Assembly: GCA_021234155.1 (NCBI GenBank)
Contig: JAJEKV010000003.1
Location: forward strand, 29,867,166-29,931,165
DNA from: Isoetes taiwanensis
Lineage: Eukaryota; Streptophyta; Lycopodiopsida; Isoetales; Isoetaceae
Direction of reading: 5' to 3'
Length of the DNA stretch: 64,000 nt
Shown here: positions 54,857 through 64,000 of the stretch, one piece after another
Layout: every line of letters starts with the position of its first letter
Numbering within the stretch: position 1 is the stretch's first letter
The notes under the pieces: model-generated
Databases searched by the model: none
What the model saw: the letters and a program-made list of their open reading frames with translations, nothing else
Told to the model about the DNA's origin: nothing
Translations under genes and position numbers: made by a program

Positions 54857-55600
54857 GACGAAAGTCAAAAAGTTTATTAATCAGAGAAAAAGTACAAAAT
54901 TTACATGTCTCATCTAACTGTGTAAGCATAAAAAGATGCCACAAGAGCACGAGCCTGGAGCACAATGTACTTACTCCAGAATAGGAGACTAACGATAAGA
55001 ATCAATTCGAAGACATAGAATCCAGATGCGTTCCATCATTTCTGATTGTGACGAGCCTGCCGAGTTGACCCTCCAGGCAACTCGGGATCTTGTCAAAACT
55101 TGCATGTTCTAGCTTGCTAATGGTGGTGAAGAATTGAATCTTCCTTTTGCACAATCGAAACCTAAACCATTAATCCATCCTCACTGAGATACAATATAAT
55201 TACCACTGTCCATCAAGAATACAAATTCAAAGGATGTACTATCCACAATACTCTCAATATATATACATAAATACTGCGAAGCAATCTAAACAAAAGTTTT
55301 TTAACTCTAGATCACAACCATGACCCTCAGCTACATTTGCTGCCATCCGCGCAACCACTGCCTTGCTTGTTCACTGCACATGCACTCACTGAGGTTAGTC
55401 CTCGTGACTAAGTGGGGATCCCTGGTTGCCTCGGCATGCATAGAAATACTCTGGAATACAAGCAAACATAAGATTCTAGGTGAGTACAGTACTAGACAAT
55501 GACAACATAATCCAAGAAAATACCAAACTCTGAGCGACAAAAGCAAAGAACATAGCCAAAATAACAAAACATCAGAAACATAGCTCCGGGACAATGGGAA
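54826..55600 (-). mobile_element. Poly(A) retroposon on the minus strand (3' tail plus unresolved body)
   Basis: A run of 28 T (54826-54853) followed by AAGGACGAAAGTCAAAAAGT marks the 3' end of a minus-strand retroposon of the same family as 46863. The body carries no readable ORF, and the 5' end was not found; 55600 is a nominal limit. Confidence 0.5.
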
Positions 55601-56768
55601 GCTCAGCTAGCCTACATACAGGCCCTGTTAGCAGAGAAATGCCCAGCCAACTCATATTCCGAGCCCCATTGGCAGAGTTGGTGGGGTGAACCTCGTATGC
55701 GCATACCCTTCCCAGCCCACGTCTGGCGCTGGAGGACCTCTTACCATGGAGTCACGGGAGTTGATGTACAACCTCACCGGGAAGTTACGCCTGTGAGGAG
55801 GCCACATCCAGTGTCACAGAGCATAGATACAAAGAACACAAATGACATGAGAATGCACCCAGGCCACCGAACCTGGAAGTCCGATCCCAGAGGATCCAAT
55901 AGATATCAAGTTACCAAAACAACATGCAAAGACCATGACATGTGATGTGATGTTATTAGAATATTTACTAAACACAGGTGCCGACCATACTCTGCCCCTT
56001 GCTGAGGTTGCCCATATATGTGGAAGTAGCTTATCCAATGCTCCATATTTACCTTCATGTAACTCCCTTGCCAAAGTTACTCATACATCCTAAACCATGT
56101 TGAAGTAGCAACTGCACGATGAAGACCTTGATAGCAATCCAACCATCGATGCTGAACCCTGCCCTTTTGGCAGCAGATCTACAACCTTACCAACATATCA
56201 AGAGCACTATGATCACAATACAAACATGTCGAGGAAGTCACAAGCATGGTTGCCATATTGATGTGAATCCAATACCTATGTACTTCATCGGTTATGCCAA
56301 CACTGCTCCATGCCATAGCCATTCTCAAAAGCCCCCTCAGCTTCCTATAACTCTCTTGGCCAAACTATTCAATCCCAAATCATGCCTTACCTTCAAAGTT
56401 CCATCTCAATAGCTATAATTCAATCATGAGCTATGGTTTTAATGTATTTTATTATAAGTTTACTTTCCATAACTAACGAAAAATCTCAAAACCCAGCACT
56501 TTCACTTAAGAATCAATGTAACATGATGATCGCAACTTCATGTAATCCTTGCCACATTATCCTGAATCATAGCTCCACCTTTAGGAGCCAAAACAACACA
56601 GATGGCACAATTCTTGAGCTTCATACTCAACTCACCGATTAGCTACCCAGATGCTCATAGTCTCCTTTACTCCTATCAAGGAGGATCTACTTGAGAGCCA
56701 TCTCATAGGTCAATCTGAGGTTCTTTACCATTTTAAAGTTATCAACCTTTATATTTCATACTAATTCA
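55601..56768. other. Intergenic
   Basis: No gene recognised. The composition between 55630 and 56100 suggests retroelement sequence (CCCATTGGCAGAGTTG and similar phrases), but no coding motif supports it. Confidence 0.3.
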
Positions 56769-56930
56769 ATTAGATTACAATCATTCAAAGTAATAGATAT
56801 CCTTACTCTTACTATTCTTGTGACTATTCTGAGCAATCTGTGGCAGTCTATTAGATTACAATCATTCAAAGTAATAGATATCCTTACTCTTACTATTCTT
56901 GTGACTATTCTGAGCAATCTGTGGCAGTCT
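56769..56930 (+). repeat. Exact 81-bp tandem duplication
   Basis: Unit ATTAGATTACAATCATTCAA... is repeated at 56769-56849 and 56850-56930 without mismatch, a recent event. Confidence 0.95.
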
Positions 56931-57956
56931 TCACTGGTTCCATCCACATACAAGGCAACTGAGCCCCATCCAAAAGGTTTATTTCTTAATTTAACTCCTT
57001 AGATTAGCAACAAATACTAAACCAAAGCAACATAGAGAAAAGTAAATACATATAAACAACAGAAAATGAAACATGACCGGTTAGTTCTAAACTTGTAGAT
57101 GTCCAGCAAGGAAGATTCAAGACATGCCAAATCTGTTGATTCAAGTCCACATTGGCACTTTCCAAGAATTTTCAGATCTTCTTGCCTCTGAATCAGTCCT
57201 TCTAGATATGTTTCTACTCACTTATCTTCCGTAGCCTTATGAGCCTCCAACAAATTCATAAATATTCGCATGCAAAAATCATGTACAATCATGGCAACTC
57301 ATAGCATCTCAATTGATCAATAGCAAAACCCCACCTGAGAATTTCTTTGCACATAGACCTCTGGACCCCTTGCAATTGATTGCGCCTCCAAAGATCATCT
57401 TCTAACTCCAAGAATCAAACTGCAGAAGAGCATACATAGTGCAGTCAATTCTGACTCAGCATCACTATTTCTGTCATAACTTTTGCATACGGATGAGTTT
57501 CGACCTGATCAGAACCATTCCGGAAAGATTACTTGAATATCTTTCTAGCAAAATAAAAATCACCTGAAACGGATCTCGGGTTGCGGAGATATGATGCTTC
57601 AAAAGGCGGGCTCCAAAACTGCCCAGAGTTGCTCCTTGCCTTCATGCTCTGAAAACAGACAAAACCCTGAACTCATGCTGGATACATGTTATACATGTGT
57701 ACATACGTACATAAGTACATATACTGACCCATAAGTGCCCAGGTCTGTTACATTGATTCAAGGGAGGAACACTCGTAGGCTGTTAATATCTTTTTCTGGG
57801 CCACCGTAATAACACTGCGTGCAGATGAATTAATGCCCTTAAAGATTGTGACGCTCCCATATCGACCATAGGAGCCAACTAGAACCAAGATGGAATGCCT
57901 TTTGTTTAGCTGGAGGCCATGCGTTGGGATAGGATGCCAAGAGGATGCACCATTCT
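56931..57956. other. Intergenic, nothing recognised
   Basis: No coding, structural or repeat feature could be supported. Confidence 0.3.
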
Positions 57957-58942
57957 AAACAATTACTGTTGAAGGAGCCGAGGGTCTCATCGTAGTAGAA
58001 AAGTAATTGATCTAGGATTGAGGGAAATGATCTAGAATAGCCAGAAAGATCGATTAAAGGATCAATCTATCTTTAGATTAGATCTGCAACCTTTTCAACT
58101 TTTAAAAATATCTAAACTGGCTATAAATCTAGGAGGCGTGATTTAGTTTGATAACAAAGTCACATTGGATAAGTTGTAAGTGGAAGTAGAGATTTACCTT
58201 CAAGAATTTAGAATAGTTGAGAATCAAACTACTAATCTAGCTATTCCCTTATTGTCAAATTGGAATCCTCACCTATGCGTTACGTAATCCTTGCTAGAAT
58301 ATTAAAGCAAAAACCAGAATGGATTGAGCGGTTCTTCAGTCAGACTCTTAGGATTGGGTAAAACCAAAGATGCTTACTTACTTGCGCTTACAAACCTCAA
58401 CCATGTTGGGTGGTGAACTTGATGAATAGCAAGTGCAACATTCCCATTAGTCCAACAATCATAAAAATGCCTTTCCTTTTCTAAAATACACACCCTAAAC
58501 GTAGACTTTATGAATATAACTATTTTAACTAAAGGATCCTTGTCACCATTATAAACAATTACTGTTGAAGGCTGATAACATGAGTCGAGGGTCTCATCGT
58601 AGCAGAAAAGTAATTGACCTAGGATTGAGAGAAATGATCTAGAATAGCCAGAAAGACCAATTAAAGGATCAATCTGTCTTTAGACTCGACCTAGAACCTT
58701 TTCAACTTTTAAAATTATCTAAATTGACTATAAATCTAGGAGGTGTGATTTAGTTTGGTATCAATTTCACGTTTGGGCAAGTTGTAAGTGGAAGTAGAGA
58801 TTTACCTTCAAAAAGTTAGAATAGTTTGAGAATCAAATTACTAGTCTAGCCATTCCCTTCTTGTCAAATTGGAATCCTCACCTATGCTTTACGTAATTCT
58901 TGCTAGAACACTAAAGCTAAAACCAGAGAGGATTGAACGGCT
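57957..58942 (+). repeat. Long direct repeat: 57957-58332 and 58553-58942
   Basis: About 380 bp starting AAACAATTACTGTTGAAG occurs twice, about 90% alike by eye. The second copy has an extra CTGATAACATGAGT near its start. Each copy is followed, within about 90 bp (first) or directly (second), by GTTGGGTGGTGAACTTG, which resembles the LTR-end phrase at 48700. These may be LTR fragments of one family in tandem. Confidence 0.7.
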
Positions 58943-59094
58943 CTGTTGGGTGGTGAACTTGTGCCAGAAGATCCAATTCTGTGAAATACTTCGGTTATAA
59001 CTGACAAGGCTACTTTTGCAATGAAATAGGACCATTTGTACCAGGTAGCCAACACAAATTTGTAAACAATAGACTATAAAACTATGCAAAAAAG

Positions 59095-59328
59095 TTGTAC
59101 AATCGACACCACAAAAGATTATGTGGATATATCTTTATCGACCAATTGGAATTACCCCCGAGAGCTTATAACTGTCTTAAAAGAATTAATGTACATACGA
59201 TATCAGACCTTCTAGATTATAGTCAAGATGATCTAATGAAAATTAAGAATTTTGGAATCAAATCTGTTGAACAAGTATTGGAAGCTTTGTGGAAACGTTT
59301 TGGAATAAGTTTACCTAGGAAAACTTGA
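59095..59328 (+). pseudogene. rpoA: Plastid rpoA fragment in nuclear DNA (NUPT): alpha C-terminal domain
   Basis: The frame encodes the C-terminal domain of plastid RNA polymerase alpha: [61 protein letters not shown], then a stop. This helix-hairpin-helix domain contacts promoter DNA and regulators in the plastid. The N-terminal domain and neighbouring plastid genes (rps11) are absent. Upstream of about 59090 the sequence no longer reads as rpoA. Downstream to about 59560 the AT-rich sequence could be the plastid rpoA-petD spacer, but that could not be verified. The fragment has no stop inside, so the transfer is either fairly recent or by chance undamaged. Confidence 0.85.
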
Positions 59329-61181
59329 AGTTCAATAAATAAACTCATTCATGTTTCTCTTTCGAAGAAAAACAAACTACGGTTGGATTCAAATCATAGT
59401 GAGAAAGATCAAATGGAATAACCGAAATCACTCCATTTGAATTTATTAAAAAAACTTCTATTTCTTATAATTGGAATTTATTGAATCTTTGATATATCTA
59501 GGGATTATTTGCTTTGAAGCAAGTCCTCCCTGGATATGAGACTAGAAGGAAAAAGAAATTTCTACAAGTGGAAATCGAACAATAAAATCAGTAATTAATC
59601 TATATGCAATAAAAAATTGAGGCTCTTGTGACTAGACATTTGCATCATTTCAAACTCGCACAAATTTGATAAAGAGAGGCCACAATAAATTTCTTGTAAA
59701 TGTAATGTTTGTTCTCTATCTCTATCCTCCATCGGCCATAAATGCATCCCACACATCCAGGATCAATGCTAAGCATTGCTCGCACACGTTTCTAGTGTTC
59801 TTTACATGCATGATTCGGCTTTGTATATAAGGAATCAACCATACCATCCTCTTTCATCTTCAAGCTTGAAAACATGTTAAAATACATTGAGTCTCTTGTA
59901 TGATAATAAGATCCCCAAATATCTTTTTCACGATTTTTAAAAGGACACGGAAACCCCCATGCGTATAAATAAATCAAGCTTTCTATTGCTTAACCTAGAC
60001 TTGGACACATTCATGTTCATGTTGTGTAAAAGTTGTGGCAGAGTAAACAGAGCTGAGTGAATAGAGTCGAGTAAACAGAGAGCGCGGACGCCGTCATGTT
60101 ACAGCCACGGGCATATCCGTGGTATATCCATGTCTTTGACATGTTATAGCCACACCAAAAAAAAATTACACGGCGTTTTTGTGGACTTAGTGGATTTTTT
60201 GCCATTTAAGGCTGGCTATAGCATGCCCACGTCCGACATTTACCGCGATGGGAGAGCTGAGTGCAGAGCTTCTCAGGTGCGCCGGACTTCCTCTGCTTCC
60301 CGCCATGCTCGGACGCCATGCCGTTTTTGCCGCCCCGCCATGCTCGCGCGACAGATGCCAGCTAGCAAATTCTATTTCTGACCCTAACCCCCATTTCTCA
60401 GTCAATCACTGCCAAAACCTTATGCCTGAGATAATTTGCAAACCTTCTGTATAAACCTCTAAGAAAGCATAAATATCTTCTTCAATGCAGTCCCAATATA
60501 CATGCCATTTTGTTTTTTTTTTTTTAACTTCAAAAAAGTTTCAGACTTAACAAAAAAATCCAAATGTTAACTATTCTGATTCTATATAAGTTCTGTTTCT
60601 ATTAGGTACGTATGTCCCAATCCGAAAGATGCAGAAGATCCATATGTACAGAAGTTGTAGCTTTTGGGTATGGAAGGCGAAGTTGAAGAAATGAAGAGTA
60701 GAGCTTGGCTTAAAAAACGTCATAAAAAATCTCCATCAGCAGGTTTCATGGTAGATCTAGCAGCAAAGACATTTCAAACGCTTTTCCATTTTTTTCCTTA
60801 ATTTAGAAAGCGGGTAGCTGTGTTCCGTCATCATAGTGGCCACGATGGGCAGCCTGCTTTCCATCATTTTTAGCACCAGTCAATTGGGTAGCTCCACAAG
60901 TGGGTCCCTTTTGTACTGTGCGTCCTTACTACATAGCTAACCATTTAAAATGCCTCACCTTTTAATTCTCTGAAACTTAAAAGAAACATACAACTCCATA
61001 GCCCTGCAAAGGCATTGCTTCAGCGCACAAGCTCATTTTTTTCGTTTCTGGGTTCTAGTTTTCATCGGGTACTTGAAACTTTTGCTGTGTTGCATATGCA
61101 TTTTTCAATGGCAGATCATCTTATACCTAACATGCTCTTTTTTTTTTGAACAGGGCAGATTATAAGTTCTTTTTCTGAACA
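59329..61181. other. Possible plastid spacer, then intergenic DNA and CAD 5' region
   Basis: 59329 to about 59560 may continue the plastid insertion. From 60060 to 60380 a GC-richer patch has open frames on both strands without family features. At 60515-60560 a T-run is followed by TTTCAGACTTAAC. Just before the CAD start is an acceptor-like TTTTTTTGAACAG (61141-61153), so the 5'UTR may be spliced. Confidence 0.35.
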
Positions 61182-62927
61182 ATGGGAAGCATAGATTTGG
61201 GCATCAATGCTGTGGGATGGGCTGCAAAGGATGAGTCTGGACATGTAGAGCCATTTAACTTTCAAATCAGGTTCTCTGCTCAGAAACCAATGGTCTAAAT
61301 TTGGTAGGAGCTGCTTATAACTGAAGCAATGAAACTGTATGCAGGGAAATAGAACCAGACTATCTGACACTAAAGGTGTTATACTGTGGAATATGCCACA
61401 CTGATCTGCATCAGCTTAGGAACGACTATGGCATGTCCAAGTATCCCATGGTGGCAGGGTAAGAAGAAATAGTTGTTTTTTTTTTGTTTTTGCAATTTTT
61501 TCCCTTGAATCACACTTTTTCGTTGGAGATTTTTTTTCTGAATCATCAAATCAAAGCAGTTTTTTTTCCCGATTTTGTGCAGGCATGAGGTAGTTGGAAT
61601 AGTGACAAACGTCGGATCAGAAGTTAAGAGGTTCAAGGAAGGAGACAGAGTTGGGGTGGGTTGCATAGTAGGTTCTTGCGGAGATTGCAGACCCTGTAAC
61701 GAGGATATGGAACAGTACTGTCCAAAAAGACTATGGACCTACAACGACCTTTATCCTGACGGAACCTTCACATATGGTGGATTTGCCAATACCATGGTTG
61801 TTCGAGAAAGGCACGATAATGCCCACTTTCAAAAATACCATTTTCTTATTTATTTATTTATATTTAATCCTTCGAGCATTTGTTTATATTCATTTATTTA
61901 TTTATTTTAAAGGCTTATGGGGTCACTGAATTGTACCCATGTGCAGATTTCTTATTTATTTGTCTAATTATTTATTTATTTATTTATTTATTCTTTACAT
62001 GTTCACGGGTCACTGAATTGTACCCATGTGCAGATTTGCTATCCGAATCCCCCACACAATGCAGCTCGATATCGCCGCACCATTGCTCTGTGCGGGTATC
62101 ACCGTGTATAGCCCCATGAAACATTTTGGCATGACCGAGCCCGGGAAACATTGTGGGGTCATAGGACTTGGAGGGGTGGGTCACATGGCTGTCAAATTTG
62201 CCAAGGCCTTTGGCCTCCATGTCACTGTCATCAGTACCTCCTCCAACAAGAAGAAGGAAGCTATTGAGATCATGGGTGCCCATGATTTTCTTCTAAGCAC
62301 TGACCCTGAACAAATGCAGGCAATGAATGCATATATCCTTCTATGTTATATGTTATGTCACAACTCTAACAAATGAATGCATATAGCCTTCTTCTATGTT
62401 ATATGTTATGTCATAACCCTAACAAATGTCGTATCTATCTGCAGTCGGCTACCCAATCTCTTGACTATATTATCGATACTATCCCTGCACCCCACCCCCT
62501 TGACATGTACCTGCCCCTCCTTGGAATGAATGGGAAGCTAGTTATCCTTGGGGTGCCACCAGCTCCCCTCCAATTTGTGGCCCCAAATATAATACTTGGT
62601 GAGTTTTTTTTAGTAGTTATCTCCCTCTTTTTCTTTTCCCCAAATTATCTAAAGTAGTCATCTGTTAACAACATAATTGTGGTTGTCATAGGGCGGCGCA
62701 TGATTGCAGGCAGTTTCATCGGAAGCATCAAAGAGACTGAAGAAATGCTAGAATTCAGTGTTCGGCATAACATACAATGCATGATTGAGACAATTAAGCT
62801 AGATTATTTGAATGAAGCATTGGATAGATTGGAAAAGAATGACGTCAGATATCGTTTTGTTGCTGATGTTGCAAACTCCTTTGACAATAACCATGTTCCC
62901 AAATCCATCGACGAGACGAGTCTCTAG
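61182..62927 (+). CDS. Cinnamyl alcohol dehydrogenase family protein (CAD, zinc-dependent MDR)
   Basis: Six exons encode 368 aa: 61182-61270, 61345-61458, 61583-61810, 62034-62319, 62445-62598, 62692-62927. The enzyme reduces cinnamaldehydes to monolignols with NADPH in the cytosol (family role). Catalytic zinc ligands Cys47 (GICHTD), His69/Glu70 (GHEVVG) and Cys163 ([10 protein letters not shown]), and structural zinc Cys100, 103, 106 and 114, fall at the numbers I recall for Arabidopsis CAD5. The cofactor motif [17 protein letters not shown] is at 188-204, and the STSSNKK phosphate-binding loop starts at 211. Introns 3 and 4 would use GC donors (AG|GCACGA and CAG|GCAATG); numbering stays exact only with these. 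Bona fide lignin CAD or a CAD-like paralogue cannot be separated here. The C-terminus is about 10 residues longer than usual. Confidence 0.92.
61919..62037 (+). repeat. 30-bp direct repeat around the CAD intron-3 acceptor
   Basis: GGTCACTGAATTGTACCCAT followed by GTGCAGATTT occurs at 61921-61950 and 62008-62037, with TTTA-rich filler between and before. Only the second copy continues into exon 4, so the first is a decoy acceptor. The surrounding (TTTA)n tracts probably mediated the duplication. Confidence 0.9.
62320..62432 (+). repeat. Tandem duplication in CAD intron 4
   Basis: ATGAATGCATATA...CCTTCTATGTTATATGTTATGTCA...CTAACAA is repeated twice (about 62323-62373 and 62374-62427), with minor changes. 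Confidence 0.85.
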
Positions 62928-63119
62928 GATGATATAACATTTGACAAATATGTTTGTTTTACTCTACTCAGATGATGTTGTTGTGTCTTCTGGCAAGAAA
63001 AAATGTCTCCAAAAGTTAAATAATATATGTCTCCAAAAAATGTCTCTTAGGTTAAATAATATATTGCAAAGTTAAGAAGTATATGTTTCTGTTATGGTAA
63101 TACCCGACTATAGTTTAAC

Positions 63120-63345
63120 TTCTAGATTACTTGAATGAAGCATTGGATAAATTGGAAAAGAATGATGTTAGATATATTTTTGTTGCTGATGTTGACAACT
63201 CCTTTGATGATAACCATCTTATCAAATCCATGGAGGAGAAGAAATTTCATCAGGATAATATAATATTTATCGGATATGTTTGTTGTACTCTACTTAGATG
63301 TTGTTGTCGAGTCTTCTGACAAGAGCAAATATCTCTTAAATATCA
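63120..63345 (+). pseudogene. Partial duplicate of the last CAD exon and 3'UTR
   Basis: The segment reads [20 protein letters not shown], then ADVDNSFDDNH, against [20 protein letters not shown] and [11 protein letters not shown] in the real exon (62799-62890). Similarity continues through the 3'UTR (ATATGTTTGTT, ACTCTACT..AGATG, TTCTG.CAAGA). There is no upstream exon. The stop is displaced, giving a different C-terminus (62 codons). If the upstream gene were alternatively spliced to it, the end of the protein would change; otherwise it is a dead tandem copy. Confidence 0.85.
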
Positions 63346-64000
63346 ATTCAGTTAGAAATTGCAATTTTACTTCCAAGCTCGGTTCAAGTATTTTGAGGTC
63401 TAGTGACCTCATTATGGTAAGATCGACTATAGTTTTTCTTGTATTAAAAAATATATTCCAAGGTTTAGTATATGACTCCATTATGACAAGACTGAGTATA
63501 GTTTAACTTCTTGTGTTAAGCACTATCTTCTAAGATTAGTATATAATTCCATCATGGTATGACCAAGTACATGTAAGCTATAATTTAACACGACTCCTTA
63601 CCATTAAAAAAGGACTATCAATGGTTTTGGAATCATGAGTAGGCATAACAGGTGTTAGCCTAACTTTTTAAAATTGTATCCTGCTATGTACATTTACAAA
63701 ATATTTATTGCGGTGGCCTTCTATATTTGGTTTCAAACCTTGGGGTTGGACTCAAAATTAACATTTGACGTTTGGTAATGCATGTCTGTGTGAAGTTGGA
63801 ATGATGTGAAAGATTCCTAAAGACTATTGGGTTCCGTGGACGTTAAAAATTTTTCCTTCCTTCCTTCCTTCTAGGGCAATTAATATAGATTTATAAAAAA
63901 AAATCTATGTAGTCGTCACTCATAGAGAGGTGATATGTGCACAAAAAAAAAACCATTTACAAAGAAATATTTTAGTCTTATGCATAATAGAATAGAATAG
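63346..64000. other. Intergenic; retroposon 3' end with (TTCC)n tail; start of a further (CTATT)n tail
   Basis: TCCGTGGACGTTAAAAATTT followed by (TTCC)n at about 63830-63872 copies the end at 34150-34166. The last 15 bases of the window (AATAGAATAGAATAG) are the complement of a CTATT tail, probably another such element in reverse that continues outside. A phrase CTTAATTTAACTTCT/AGTTTAACTTCT recurs at 63112 and 63500. Confidence 0.5.

Noticed and set aside
60187-60454. Open frames on both strands near 60.2-60.4 kb
   Set aside because: GC-richer patch without conserved motif or splice structure.

Overview
The window is nuclear DNA of a vascular plant. It has short-intron plant genes with canonical splice sites, a plastid rpoA fragment inserted in nuclear sequence, and a dense, nested population of plant transposons (LTR, LINE, hAT, CACTA- or Harbinger-type, MITEs). 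I lean towards a non-flowering vascular plant (gymnosperm or fern). The rpoA C-terminus reads unlike the angiosperm versions I know, and the DUF7869-type genes at 12.9-25.7 kb belong to a family I know mainly from non-seed plants and animals. That assignment is an inference.

Three host genes are intact. At 7.75-9.24 kb (+) lies a TRAP-beta (translocon-associated protein) gene whose reading frame depends on a 6-nt microexon. At 42.66-44.76 kb (-) lies a nine-exon gene for an unrecognised 350-aa protein with a long acidic tail. At 61.18-62.93 kb (+) lies a cinnamyl-alcohol-dehydrogenase-family gene (368 aa) with two apparent GC-AG introns and a decayed second copy of its last exon downstream.

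The rest is mostly mobile DNA. 0-6 kb: a gag-only LTR retrotransposon with an inverted-repeat element inside. 6.3-6.7 kb: LINE reverse transcriptase debris. 11.2-12.5 kb: Ty1/copia debris. 28.8-29.6 and 49.3-50.1 kb: two opposite copies of a retroposon with a short-tandem-repeat tail. 30.04-35.39 kb: an element with 19-bp TIRs and TTA target duplications, holding several smaller foldback elements. 35.41-41.48 kb: a complete hAT element with a perfect 8-bp target duplication, which seems to carry a captured exon resembling chloroplast IF-2. 50.4-52.1 kb: a LINE ORF1 remnant split by a 615-bp MITE with a perfect 8-bp duplication. 54.8 kb: a poly(A) retroposon on the minus strand. 59.1 kb: plastid DNA.

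The most unusual part is 12.8-27.8 kb. Two diverged, divergently oriented genes of a family with a possible RNase-H-like (DDE-type) transposase core flank a gene with features of a circularly permuted N4/N6 DNA methyltransferase. The space between the methyltransferase and the right-hand gene holds a 76-bp tandem array and scattered copies of a CpG-rich palindrome. Just beyond the right-hand gene are three copies of a small protein family (about 80 aa) that I do not recognise. Together they look like the remains of a large mobile element encoding a transposase-like protein, a methyltransferase and a small accessory protein. Its termini could not be located by eye, so the element as a unit is a hypothesis.
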